This document shows, one piece after another, positions 54,178 through 63,038 of a stretch of 64,000 nucleotides of DNA; positions within the stretch are counted from its first letter, which is position 1; the number at the start of each line of letters is the position of its first letter. This DNA comes from Erythrobacter sp. (GTDB lineage: Bacteria > Pseudomonadota > Alphaproteobacteria > Sphingomonadales > Sphingomonadaceae). The notes below the pieces were generated by a model that saw only the letters and a program-made list of their open reading frames with translations, was not told where the DNA came from and did no database searches. Made by a program: the position numbers and the translations under genes. The stretch is taken from assembly GCA_029937545.1 (NCBI GenBank), contig JAPYPR010000006.1, forward strand, positions 1 through 64,000, written 5' to 3'.

Positions 54178-55377
54178 ATGTACGAAGAATATTACGGCTT
54201 TCGCGAGCGACCTTTCCAGCTGACGCCCGACCCGGCGTTCTATTATGAAAGCGTCACGCACAAGAAGGCGTTGAGCTATCTCGGCTACGGCCTCAACCAG
54301 GGCGAAGGCTTCGTCGTCATCACCGGCGAGGTCGGTTCCGGCAAGTCCACGCTCGTCGCGCATCTGAAGGAAAAGCTCGATGACGAGCGGATGACGGTGG
54401 GCGAAGTCGTGACCAGCGCGCTGGACGACGACGAGATGATCCACGTCGCCGCGCGCAGCTTCGGCCTCGACATCGAAGGCGGCGACAAGGCAGCGGCGCT
54501 CGCTGCGATCGAGCTGTTCCTGCACGAGGAAGCGCGCAACGGCCGCCGCGTGCTGCTGATCGTGGACGAAGCCCAGAACCTCTCCATCGGCGCCCTCGAA
54601 GAGCTGCGCATGCTGTCGAACTTCCAGCTCGGCTCGCATCCGCTGCTGCAGACGCTCCTGCTCGGGCAGCCCGAATTCAAGCACCTGCTCGCACAGTCGG
54701 AAGAGCTTGAGCAGTTGCGCCAGCGCGTCATTGCCGCGCATCATCTCGAACCGATGCAGCCGGGCGAAATCGCGCCCTATGTGGAACATCGCCTCGAACA
54801 TGTTGGATGGGACGGCAATCCCGAGATCGACGGCGGCATCTGGGTGAAGCTGCACAAGGCGACGGGCGGCATCCCGCGCAAGATCAACCAGGTTATGACC
54901 CGCCTGCTGCTGATGGGTGCGGTGGAGGAACAGTCGGTCCTCGAAGCCGACATGCTCGAAGCGGTGCTGGAAGAGATGAACGGCGACAACTCGCCGGAGG
55001 CCCGAAGCGAGACGGTCGCCAAGCCGCGGCCCGACCGCGATCTCCCCGCTGCGGAGGCCATTGCCCGTGCGCGCAGCGAACCGGCGCAACGACCGTCAGC
55101 CAGTTCGGAAGCGCGCGACAAAGGGCTGCTCGACCACCAGATCGAAGCCATCGAGAAGGCTTTTGCGGAACGCGACCAGCACATGGCTGCGATGCGCCTC
55201 GAGGTGCAGAAACTTGCCGCCTTGCGCGATCAGGCAAGCGGCGCGCTGCCGCAGGATGCCGAAAAGCGCCTCGAGGCGATCGAACGGCGCCTCGACGAGC
55301 AGGAACAATCGCTGCGACATGTGCTCACGATGATGATAGACTATTTCGAGAGCCAGGCGACGCGCGCAGCGGCCTGA
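54178..55377 (+). CDS. XrtA-associated AAA ATPase
   Basis: 399 aa, TIGR03015 type, related to ExeA/GspA. MYEEYYGFRERPFQLTPDP at the start, Walker A GEVGSGKST near residues 50-58, Walker B LLIVDEAQNL near 124-133 and a sensor-like LRMLSNFQLG. The C-terminal third (about 290-399) is charged and likely a coiled coil. It may organise or power the export complex at the inner membrane. It starts 13 bases after the barrel gene. Confidence 0.93.
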   Translation: MYEEYYGFRERPFQLTPDPAFYYESVTHKKALSYLGYGLNQGEGFVVITGEVGSGKSTLVAHLKEKLDDERMTVGEVVTSALDDDEMIHVAARSFGLDIEGGDKAAALAAIELFLHEEARNGRRVLLIVDEAQNLSIGALEELRMLSNFQLGSHPLLQTLLLGQPEFKHLLAQSEELEQLRQRVIAAHHLEPMQPGEIAPYVEHRLEHVGWDGNPEIDGGIWVKLHKATGGIPRKINQVMTRLLLMGAVEEQSVLEADMLEAVLEEMNGDNSPEARSETVAKPRPDRDLPAAEAIARARSEPAQRPSASSEARDKGLLDHQIEAIEKAFAERDQHMAAMRLEVQKLAALRDQASGALPQDAEKRLEAIERRLDEQEQSLRHVLTMMIDYFESQATRAAA

Positions 55378-55394
55378 CACGTCGGGAGGGGCCG

Positions 55395-56267
55395 GTGACA
55401 CAGCATAGTATCGTCAACGGCCTGTCGGTCGATGTCGAGGATTGGTTCCAGGTGGGCGCCTTCGAACACACGATCAAGCGTGAGGACTGGGATTCGCTCC
55501 AGCTGCGGGTAGGCGACAATGTCGCGCGCATCCTCGACCTGTTCGACACCGCCGGAGTCAAAGCCACCTTCTTCACTTTGGGCTGGGTGGCACAGCGCAA
55601 TCCTGCGGCCATGCGCGCCATCGTTGAACGCGGGCACGAACTCGCCAGTCATGGCTTCGACCATACGCGCGTGTTCACCTTCACCCGGCAGGAATTTGCC
55701 GAAGACCTCGCCAAGGCGCGAGCCATTCTGGAGGACGCGGGCGGGGCGGCAATCACCGGCTACCGCGCACCGAGCTTTTCCATCGACGCCCGCAACTCCT
55801 GGGCGCACGAGGTGCTGGCCGAGCACGGCTATGCCTACTCTTCCAGCGTCGCTCCGGTAATCCATGATCACTACGGTTGGCGCGAGGCACCGCGGTTTGC
55901 ATTCAATCCCGTACCCGGAAGCGATCTGGTCGAGATACCGGTGACCACCGCAGTATTTCGCGGTCGCCGCCTGGCTGCGGGCGGCGGCGGGTTCTTCCGC
56001 GTCCTGCCATATGCCTTCAGTCGCTGGGCCATCCGGCAGGTAAACCGGCAGGATCGTCGTCCAGCGGTCTTCTACTTCCATCCATGGGAAGTCGATCCGG
56101 ACCAGCCGCGGGTTGCCGGAGCGCCCATGCGCTCGCGCCTGCGGCACTACACCAATCTTTCGCGCATGGAGGACAAGCTGTCCGACCTGCTCGGCGAATT
56201 TGCTTGGGGCCGGATGGACGAGCTGGCCGCGCGAGAGGCCGCGCATAGTCTCGACTGGGCGGCATGA
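55395..56267 (+). CDS. XrtA-associated polysaccharide deacetylase with DUF3473
   Basis: 290 aa, TIGR03006 type. NodB-fold deacetylase with metal ligands in SVDVEDWF (Asp near 13) and ASHGFDH (His near 86 and 90), then TGYRAPSFS. The C-terminal DUF3473 region has FYFHPWEVDPDQPR. It should remove N-acetyl groups from a surface glycan. GTG 55395 follows GGGAGGG, 17 bases after the ATPase gene. It overlaps the FemAB gene by ATGA. Confidence 0.93.
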   Translation: MTQHSIVNGLSVDVEDWFQVGAFEHTIKREDWDSLQLRVGDNVARILDLFDTAGVKATFFTLGWVAQRNPAAMRAIVERGHELASHGFDHTRVFTFTRQEFAEDLAKARAILEDAGGAAITGYRAPSFSIDARNSWAHEVLAEHGYAYSSSVAPVIHDHYGWREAPRFAFNPVPGSDLVEIPVTTAVFRGRRLAAGGGGFFRVLPYAFSRWAIRQVNRQDRRPAVFYFHPWEVDPDQPRVAGAPMRSRLRHYTNLSRMEDKLSDLLGEFAWGRMDELAAREAAHSLDWAA

Positions 56268-57322
56268 ACGCGCCGGTGTCGCATAGTGCCACGCTGCGTG
56301 CGGTCGATTTCGGCGATGCGGCCGAAGTCGCACGGGTCGAGCGCTTCGTGGCCGAGAACGGCGGCAGCGTCTTCCAGCGCCCTCTTTGGCTATCCGCCAT
56401 CGCAGAGGGCACAGGCAATCCGGCACACGGAATCGTTGTCGAGCGTGGAACTACATCGGGCTGGCTCCCGCTGACCCTCGTCCATTCGCCGCTGTTTGGG
56501 CGCGCGCTCGTATCGAGCGGATTCGGAGTTGGCGGTGGAATGCTGGTTTTGCGGGCGCGCGACGTCGAACTCCTCGCCCAAGCTGCCAGCGAACTGGCCG
56601 GGCGCCTGTGTGTACCGAGCATCGAATTGCGCGATGCGGTTGCGCCCGACGCGTGGGATACGATCGCAGGAAAGCACGCCAACTTCGCGCGCGATCTTGC
56701 GGAAGACGACGACGCACAGCTGCTCGCCATCCCGCGCAAGGCCAGGGCGGAAGTGCGCAAGGGCCTCGCCAACGATCTGAACATAACCGTCGGCAACAGC
56801 GAGCAGGACCGCGCGTGGCATTATGCCGTCTATTCCGAAAGCGTGCACAACCTCGGCACGCCGGTCTTCCCGCGCAGTCTGTTCGACGCTGTGCTCGACC
56901 GGTTCGGCGACGATGCCGATATCCTCACCGTGAGACACGGCGGGACTCCCACCGCGAGCGTACTGTCGCTCTATCATAACGGCACCGTGATGCCTTTTTG
57001 GGGCGGCGGGACCTTCGCCGCCCGTCGCCTCCGCGCAAACGAGCGCATGTATTACGAGCTGATGCTCCACGCGCGGCGTAGGGGTTGCACGCGCTTCGAT
57101 TTTGGCCGCTCCAAGACCGGTAGCGGTCCATCCAGCTTCAAGAAGAACTGGGGCTTCGAGCTCGAACCGCTTGTCTATCGCAGCTGGAGCGCGCCGGGCA
57201 GCGAGGCGCGCAACATCGACCCGACCGATGCGGGCTATTCCGCTAAGATCGAACTGTGGAAGCGGCTGCCGCTCTCGCTCGCCAACCGGATCGGCCCCGC
57301 CATCGCGCGCGGTCTCGGCTGA
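56264..57322 (+). CDS. XrtA-associated FemAB-like protein
   Basis: 352 aa, TIGR03019 type. FVAENGGSVFQRPLWLSAI near the N-terminus, a GFGVGGGML pocket segment, IPRKARAEVRKGLAN and the C-terminal FDFGRSKTGSGPSSFKKNWG are characteristic. FemAB proteins transfer aminoacyl or acyl groups; in XrtA loci the acceptor is unknown. It overlaps the deacetylase gene (ATGA), so the two are coupled. A second FemAB/GNAT-like gene of the locus lies at 45328 on the other strand. Confidence 0.92.
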   Translation: MNAPVSHSATLRAVDFGDAAEVARVERFVAENGGSVFQRPLWLSAIAEGTGNPAHGIVVERGTTSGWLPLTLVHSPLFGRALVSSGFGVGGGMLVLRARDVELLAQAASELAGRLCVPSIELRDAVAPDAWDTIAGKHANFARDLAEDDDAQLLAIPRKARAEVRKGLANDLNITVGNSEQDRAWHYAVYSESVHNLGTPVFPRSLFDAVLDRFGDDADILTVRHGGTPTASVLSLYHNGTVMPFWGGGTFAARRLRANERMYYELMLHARRRGCTRFDFGRSKTGSGPSSFKKNWGFELEPLVYRSWSAPGSEARNIDPTDAGYSAKIELWKRLPLSLANRIGPAIARGLG

Positions 57323-57336
57323 GGGCGCCGCTGGCC

Positions 57337-58560
57337 ATGGGCGACATCCTGTTCCTAGCGCACCGCGTCCCGTTCCCGCCCGATCGTGGCGACAAGATCC
57401 GTTCGCACCATCTCCTCAGGGGGCTAGCGCGCCTCGGGCGGGTGCATGTCGGGACGTTTGCTGAAACGGAAACCGATCTGGCACAGAAGGGCGTGCTGGC
57501 CGACATTGCCAAGACCCATGCCCTGATCGAGCGCAGCAAGCCGCTACCGGTTGCGGGCATTCAGGCGGTGCTCGCCAACAAGCCGGTGAGCCTTGCGGCA
57601 TTCCAGCATGAGGCCATGCGCCGCTATGTCCACAAGACGCTTTGCAACCACCGCATCGACACGATCTTCGTTTTCTCGGGACAGATGGGGCAATACATTC
57701 CCGACAATTATCATGGCCATCTCGTGGTCGATTTGTGCGACGTCGATAGTGCCAAGTTCGCTGCCTATGCGAAGGCGGGGCAGCGAAAGTGGCTCAACGG
57801 TCGCGAGGCGCGGTTGCTGGCGCGCGAAGAGGCGCGTCTAGCGCACCGTGCCGACCGCCTGCTGCTGATCAGCAGCGCCGAAGCAAATTTGCTCGCGTCC
57901 AATCTCGACAGTCTCTCCGGCACGGACATCCGCTCACTCGGCAACGGGATCGACGCTGATTTCTTCGACCCCGTCGGCGTGGCCGGACAGGAAGAACTGG
58001 TCGAGGCCGAGGACCCGCAGATCCTGTTCACCGGGCAGATGGACTACGCGCCCAATATTGCTGCGGCCGAGTGGATGATCGACGCGGTGATGCCGCGATT
58101 GCGCAAGCGCTTCTCCCGTGCCCGATTCCACATCGTCGGCCGGGCACCGACGGCTGCGCTGAAAGCCCGCCACGGGGAGTCGGGGACGCGCGTGTGGGGC
58201 GAGGTGCCCGATGTTCGCCCGTTCCTGAAAGCCGCCGATATCGTCGCCGCACCGCTGATGATCGCGCGGGGCGTCCAGAACAAGGTGCTCGAAGCGATGG
58301 CGATGGCGCGGCCGGTACTGCTGACGCCGGGCGCGGCGAACGGCATTGAGGCGGAGAGCGATGTGCACTTTGCGGTTGCCAAGCCCGATCCCGGTCTGTG
58401 GGTCGAGCGGATTGAACAGCTTGCGAGCGATGTGGCGGCAGCACGCGGCATGGGAGTGGCGGCGCGCCGGTTCGTAGTCGAGAATATGAGCTGGGACAGC
58501 GTCTATGCGCAGCTCCCGCAAATCCTCGCTCCAGTGAAGGCGGGACAAGATGCCACCTGA
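57337..58560 (+). CDS. XrtA-associated glycosyltransferase, TIGR03087 type
   Basis: 407 aa, GT-B fold of glycosyltransferase family 4. ILFLAHRVPFPPDRGDKIR at the N-terminus is the TIGR03087 signature. The donor-binding half has ILFTGQMDYAPN and the late GVQNKVLEAMAMARPVL. It probably adds a sugar to the exopolysaccharide repeat unit. ATG 57337 is 14 bases after the FemAB gene. The last 11 bases overlap the exosortase gene. Confidence 0.93.
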   Translation: MGDILFLAHRVPFPPDRGDKIRSHHLLRGLARLGRVHVGTFAETETDLAQKGVLADIAKTHALIERSKPLPVAGIQAVLANKPVSLAAFQHEAMRRYVHKTLCNHRIDTIFVFSGQMGQYIPDNYHGHLVVDLCDVDSAKFAAYAKAGQRKWLNGREARLLAREEARLAHRADRLLLISSAEANLLASNLDSLSGTDIRSLGNGIDADFFDPVGVAGQEELVEAEDPQILFTGQMDYAPNIAAAEWMIDAVMPRLRKRFSRARFHIVGRAPTAALKARHGESGTRVWGEVPDVRPFLKAADIVAAPLMIARGVQNKVLEAMAMARPVLLTPGAANGIEAESDVHFAVAKPDPGLWVERIEQLASDVAAARGMGVAARRFVVENMSWDSVYAQLPQILAPVKAGQDAT

Positions 58561-59539
58561 CATCGCTCTCGATGCTGCGCCTGCAAGAGCGTGGAGCTAT
58601 CGACTTGTTCAGCTTGGACTGGTGTGGCTGCTGCTGTTTGTCGTGACCTTCGAAGAGTGGGCGCAAATGGCCCACCAGTGGTGGAACATCGACACCTACA
58701 GCCACATCCTGCTTCTCCCGGCGATCATCGCATGGCTGGTCTGGATCAAGCGCGACGAGCTTTCTGCATTGGTCCCCGAAGGCTGGTGGCCAGCGCTTGG
58801 ATGGTTCGTGGCGGGGTTTCTGTTGTGGCTCGGCGGTCGTGCGCTCGAGATCAACCTGTTCGCACAGGCCGGCGCAGTGATGACGTTTCAGGCGGCCGCC
58901 ATCGCGCTGCTGGGCTTGCGGGTGAGCCTGATCCTTACGCTCCCGATCGCCTACTCGTGCTTCCTGGTCCCTTTCGGCGACGAGATCATTCCGCAGTTGC
59001 AGGCCATCACCGCGCATCTCGCGACTTGGCTAACGGAAGCGAGCGGCGTGGCCATGGTGGCCGACGGCATCTACATCGACACGCCTGCTGGCCTTTTCAT
59101 CGTAGCCGAAGCCTGTTCGGGTGTGAAATTCCTGATCGCGATGGTGACGTTGGGCATGCTCGTCGCCTTCACCTGCTTCGAAAGCTGGAGCAGGCGCGCG
59201 TGGCTCATGCTCGCGTGCGTCATCGTGCCGATCATCGCCAACGGCATCCGCGCCTGGGCAACCATCTTCATCGCGCAGTATGTAGGCGCGGAGGCCGCCG
59301 GGAGCTTCGATCATATCGTTTACGGCTGGTTCTTTTTCGGCATCGTTATCGCGCTCGTCATCGGCGTCGCCTGGCGCTGGTTTGAGCGTGATCCGGAGGA
59401 TGCCGGCTGGTCGCTCGCCGAGATCGAGGCGATGAGTACCGTAGCGGCGCTGGAGCGAAATACCATTTCGGCGAGCCTCATCGTCGCAATCATGCTCGCT
59501 GTCGCAATCGCCTTTGCTGCCGCCGCGCGCCTCGGCTAG
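58550..59539 (+). CDS. xrtA: Exosortase A, short form without EpsI domain
   Basis: 329 aa, about eight or nine transmembrane segments. The catalytic residues of exosortases are present: Cys near 189 (AEACSGVKFL), Arg near 234 (NGIRAWATIF) and His near 255 (FDHIVYGWFFFG), plus DTYSHILLLP near 48-57. Exosortases cleave and anchor proteins with a PEP-CTERM tail. Many XrtA proteins are fused to a C-terminal EpsI domain of about 200 residues; this protein ends after a final hydrophobic segment (SASLIVAIMLAVAIAFAAAA), so that domain is missing. It overlaps the glycosyltransferase gene by 11 bp. Confidence 0.95.
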   Translation: MPPDIALDAAPARAWSYRLVQLGLVWLLLFVVTFEEWAQMAHQWWNIDTYSHILLLPAIIAWLVWIKRDELSALVPEGWWPALGWFVAGFLLWLGGRALEINLFAQAGAVMTFQAAAIALLGLRVSLILTLPIAYSCFLVPFGDEIIPQLQAITAHLATWLTEASGVAMVADGIYIDTPAGLFIVAEACSGVKFLIAMVTLGMLVAFTCFESWSRRAWLMLACVIVPIIANGIRAWATIFIAQYVGAEAAGSFDHIVYGWFFFGIVIALVIGVAWRWFERDPEDAGWSLAEIEAMSTVAALERNTISASLIVAIMLAVAIAFAAAARLG

Positions 59540-59550
59540 GAGGCCGGCCC

Positions 59551-61449
59551 ATGTGCGGGATCGCGGGTATTTTCCATTACGAGACGGTGAAGCCGGTCGA
59601 TCCCAAGCGGGTCGAAGCGATGACGAATGCGCTCGCACATCGTGGCCTCGACGGCGCGGGCGTCTGGACCGCCCTGGGCGTAGGCCTCGGCCATCGGCGG
59701 CTTTCGATCATCGATCTCGCCGGATCGCCCCAGCCGATGCATTCGGCTGACGGGCGCGCGGTCATCGTCTTCAACGGCGAAATCTATAATTACCGTGAGC
59801 TACGCCGCGAGCTAGAGCAAGGCGGGGCGCAATTCCGCACTGGTGGCGACACGGAAACAATCCTTGCCGCATGGCAGAAATGGGGGCCGCGATGTCTCGA
59901 TCGGCTCGACGGCATGTTCGCCTTTGCACTCTACGATTGCGAGACCCGCCAGTTATTCCTCGCGCGCGACCGGCTCGGGGTAAAACCGCTCTACATTGCG
60001 GAACTGCCGGGAGGCGCGCTGGCCTTTGCGAGCGAACTCAAAGGCCTGCTGGCCAATCCGCTACTCAGGCGGACGATCGACCCGCTGGCGATCGAGGATT
60101 TCATGACCTGGGGCTATGTGCCGGACCATCGCGCGATCCTGCGCGGAGTTAGCAAGCTTCCGGCGGGGCATTACCAGCTGCTCGGGCACGGTCGCACACC
60201 GGCCGCGCCGGTGCAGTGGTGGGACGTAAGTTTCGCCGAGCGGTCGAGGGGCTCGCAGCAGGATCACTCCGCCGAATTGCTGCACCTGATGCGCGAGGGC
60301 GTAACCGGCCGCATGGTCGCCGACGTGCCGCTCGGCGCGTTCCTCTCGGGCGGGGTAGACAGTTCGTCCGTCGTGGCGCTGATGAGCGAGGCGAGCGCGC
60401 ACCCTGTCACCAGCTGCTCCATCGGGTTCGACGTGGCGGGCGTGGACGAGACGGCGCATGCCCGAAAAGTGGCGGAGCTATTCCGCACCGATCATCACGA
60501 GCGAATCGTGTCGGCCGACCAGTTCGACGAGATCGATCGCATAGCGGCCATCTTCGACGAACCGTTTGCCGATGCGAGCGCATTGCCGACGCTGCGCGTA
60601 TGCGAACTGGCGCGAGAGCACGTCACGGTGGCGCTGTCGGGCGATGGGGCGGACGAGGCGCTGGCAGGATACCGCCGCCAGCTGTTTCACGCGCGGGAAG
60701 AGCAAGCTCGGGCAGTTTTGCCGCAGGCTTTGCGAAACCCTGTTTTCGGCGCTGTGGGGCGCGTCTGGCCCAAGGCAGACTGGGCGCCGCGTCCGCTGAG
60801 GGCCAAGGCGACCCTGCTGTCGCTCGCCCAGAGTGGCGAGGCGGGCTACGCGCGCGCGCTCGCCATTCTCGCGCCCGAGCAGAGAGCGGCAATCTATGGC
60901 GAGGCGATGATCCGTGACCGGGGCGAATATCGGGCGGAGCAGCCGTTCGAGAAGCTGATGCGAAGTGCGCCAGCGCGTAGCGGGCTGGACCGCGCGCAAT
61001 ATGCCGATCTCAAGTTCTGGTTGCCCGGCGACATCCTGACCAAGACCGACCGCACCAGCATGGCCGTCGGCCTGGAGGCGCGCGAGCCCTTGCTCGACCA
61101 CCGCTTCATCGAATTCGCCGCGCGCCTGCCGCATCGCCAGCGCATTCGCGGCACAACCGGCAAGTGGCTGATGAAGCACACGATGGAGCGCTACTTGCCG
61201 GACGACATCCTCTATCGCCCGAAGCAGGGCTTCGTGACTCCCATCGCCGATTGGTTTCGCGGACCGCTGGCGGATACCGCGCGTTCTGTTGCATCAAGCG
61301 AACTGCTCGTCGGGAGCGGATGGTTTGCCCGCAAGCCGCTCGCGCAGCTGGCGGAGGCGCATATCGCGGGCCGGTCCGACAATGCCCGCGTCTTGTGGCA
61401 ATTGTTGATGCTGGAACGTTCGCTGCGACACCTGAGGCCGAGCGGCTGA
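59551..61449 (+). CDS. XrtA-associated amidotransferase (asparagine-synthase-like)
   Basis: 632 aa, TIGR03108 type. MCGIAGIFHYE exposes the N-terminal catalytic Cys of a class II glutaminase after Met removal. RLSIIDLAGSPQPMH and FNGEIYNYRELRREL continue the glutaminase. The synthetase domain has the ATP-pyrophosphatase loop LSGGVDSSSVVALM. It probably amidates a carboxyl group, perhaps of a uronic acid in the polysaccharide. GGAGG precedes the ATG. It is the last gene of the plus arm; the convergent zapE gene ends 7 bases away. Confidence 0.93.
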   Translation: MCGIAGIFHYETVKPVDPKRVEAMTNALAHRGLDGAGVWTALGVGLGHRRLSIIDLAGSPQPMHSADGRAVIVFNGEIYNYRELRRELEQGGAQFRTGGDTETILAAWQKWGPRCLDRLDGMFAFALYDCETRQLFLARDRLGVKPLYIAELPGGALAFASELKGLLANPLLRRTIDPLAIEDFMTWGYVPDHRAILRGVSKLPAGHYQLLGHGRTPAAPVQWWDVSFAERSRGSQQDHSAELLHLMREGVTGRMVADVPLGAFLSGGVDSSSVVALMSEASAHPVTSCSIGFDVAGVDETAHARKVAELFRTDHHERIVSADQFDEIDRIAAIFDEPFADASALPTLRVCELAREHVTVALSGDGADEALAGYRRQLFHAREEQARAVLPQALRNPVFGAVGRVWPKADWAPRPLRAKATLLSLAQSGEAGYARALAILAPEQRAAIYGEAMIRDRGEYRAEQPFEKLMRSAPARSGLDRAQYADLKFWLPGDILTKTDRTSMAVGLEAREPLLDHRFIEFAARLPHRQRIRGTTGKWLMKHTMERYLPDDILYRPKQGFVTPIADWFRGPLADTARSVASSELLVGSGWFARKPLAQLAEAHIAGRSDNARVLWQLLMLERSLRHLRPSG

Positions 61450-61456
61450 GGCCAGG

Positions 61457-62572
61457 TCAGTCGGCGAGGCCGTGTCCGCGGGCCATGTACTCGGCGCTTT
61501 GCATTTCCTTGAGGCGGCTGACCGTGCGCTCGAACTCGAACGACCCTTCGCCGGCGGTGTAGAGGTCTTCCGGTTCGGCAGCCGCGGTGGCGAACAGTTT
61601 GACGTTGTTCTCGTACAGCGCGTCGATCAGCTTGGTGAAGCGGATGGCCTCGTTCTGGTTGTCGGGCGACATGGCGGGGATGCCGACCACGATTACGCTG
61701 TGATAGGCATGGGCGATCGCGAGATAGTCGGCCGCGCCACGGTTCTCGCCGCACAGTCGCTTGAAGCTGAAGACGGCGACGCCCTTGAAACTCTTGGGCA
61801 CATGCAGCGTCCGCCCGCCTCCGAGGTCGAGGGTGCCCGACGGCACATGCTCGGCATCCTCCGGCTTGTAGTCGGTGAGGCGGAAGAACGCCTCGCGCAC
61901 TTGCGCGGTCGCTTCGTCGCCGAGCGGCGAGTGCCAGGTGTCGATATCGCCCAAGCGGTCGAGCCGGTAATCGGTCGGGCCGTTGAGCGGCAGCACATCG
62001 AACTCGGCCTCGACCAGGTCGATGAAGGGCAGGAAGAGCGAGCGGTTGAGCCCGTCCTTGTAGAGATCGCGGGGAGGGCGGTTGCTGGTGGTGACCACGG
62101 CAAGCCTCTCGTCGCAGATCAGTGCGGTGAACAAGCGGCTCATGATCGCGGCATCGGCGGTGTTGGTGACCACCATCTCGTCGAAGGCGAGACAGCGGAC
62201 GTCCGTCGCGATGTCGCGGGCGACCTTGCCTGTCGGATCGCCCGGATCGGTTTCGCGCCGTTCGCGCATGCGGCGGTCGACCTCGAGCATGAACTCGTGG
62301 AAGTGGACGCGGCGCTTCTGCCCGATCTCGAGTGTCTCGACGAACAGATCCATCAGCATGGACTTGCCGCGACCGACGCCGCCCCACATGTAGACGCCCT
62401 GCGGCCGCGTTTTGCGCCCACCGAACAGTTGGGACAGGAGGCCGCCGGAACTTTCGGAGGTCAACTCGCGCTGCAGCTTGTCGAGCCGTTCCGCAGCGCG
62501 GCGCTGATCCGCGTCCGAGCGCAGCTCGCCGGCTTCGACGAGCCGCTCGTAACGAGCGAGCATACCGCTCAT
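61457..62572 (-). CDS. zapE: Cell division ATPase ZapE (AFG1 family)
   Basis: 371 aa. Walker A GGVGRGKSMLMD near residue 64, VHFHEFM, Walker B LAFDEMVVTN and the SNRPPRDLYKDGLNR segment define the AFG1/ZapE family, which interacts with the division ring and helps clear damaged membrane proteins. It commonly lies near the sdh/mdh genes in alphaproteobacteria, as here. The ATG overlaps the thioesterase stop (ATGA). Confidence 0.94.
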   Translation of the reverse strand: MSGMLARYERLVEAGELRSDADQRRAAERLDKLQRELTSESSGGLLSQLFGGRKTRPQGVYMWGGVGRGKSMLMDLFVETLEIGQKRRVHFHEFMLEVDRRMRERRETDPGDPTGKVARDIATDVRCLAFDEMVVTNTADAAIMSRLFTALICDERLAVVTTSNRPPRDLYKDGLNRSLFLPFIDLVEAEFDVLPLNGPTDYRLDRLGDIDTWHSPLGDEATAQVREAFFRLTDYKPEDAEHVPSGTLDLGGGRTLHVPKSFKGVAVFSFKRLCGENRGAADYLAIAHAYHSVIVVGIPAMSPDNQNEAIRFTKLIDALYENNVKLFATAAAEPEDLYTAGEGSFEFERTVSRLKEMQSAEYMARGHGLAD

Positions 62573-63036
62573 TGCGGGGTCGGGCGGCGGTGCATCTTCT
62601 TCACGATGCCGGAGAAGCTGGCGACGGTGTGGTCCTCCTGCTCGACCGTCCCGCGCACGAACACCATGCTGCCGGTCTCGCGCACGATCTCGCACACCGC
62701 ATCGAGCGGGCGGCCGGGCTGCCCGCCGCCGACGAACTGGGTGGAGAGCTCGACCGTCACCGAAGGGCCGGCATTGCCGCTGCCGATCGTGTGCATGGTC
62801 GTGAACAGGCTGATGTCGATCAGCGACAGCGTGACCGCGCCGTGGATGATACCCTGCAGGTTCTCGTGTCGCCGTTCCGGGAACATGCGCAGGCGCGCCT
62901 TGCCATCATCATCGACGCGCGTGATGAGCTTACCCATCACCGCCCCGTTGAACAGCGACTGGTCCTTCAGGTTCCAGTGCCGCCAGCCCGGATTGTCCGG
63001 GTCAGGCCCGTGATCGAAGACCTCGTCCGACAGCAT
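62569..63036 (-). CDS. PaaI-family hotdog thioesterase
   Basis: 155 aa. Hotdog fold with NLQGIIHGAVTLSLIDISLF (HGG-like HGA at the active site), SVTVELSTQFVGGG and the C-terminal FVRGTVEQEDHTVASFSGI, as in acyl-CoA thioesterases of the PaaI family. The substrate is unknown. ATG 63036 is chosen because its codon lies in the TAATG left by the inserted element (63039-63304); the frame is open to 63111 only because of element sequence. It overlaps zapE by ATGA. Confidence 0.85.
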   Translation of the reverse strand: MLSDEVFDHGPDPDNPGWRHWNLKDQSLFNGAVMGKLITRVDDDGKARLRMFPERRHENLQGIIHGAVTLSLIDISLFTTMHTIGSGNAGPSVTVELSTQFVGGGQPGRPLDAVCEIVRETGSMVFVRGTVEQEDHTVASFSGIVKKMHRRPTPQ

Positions 63037-63038
63037 TA

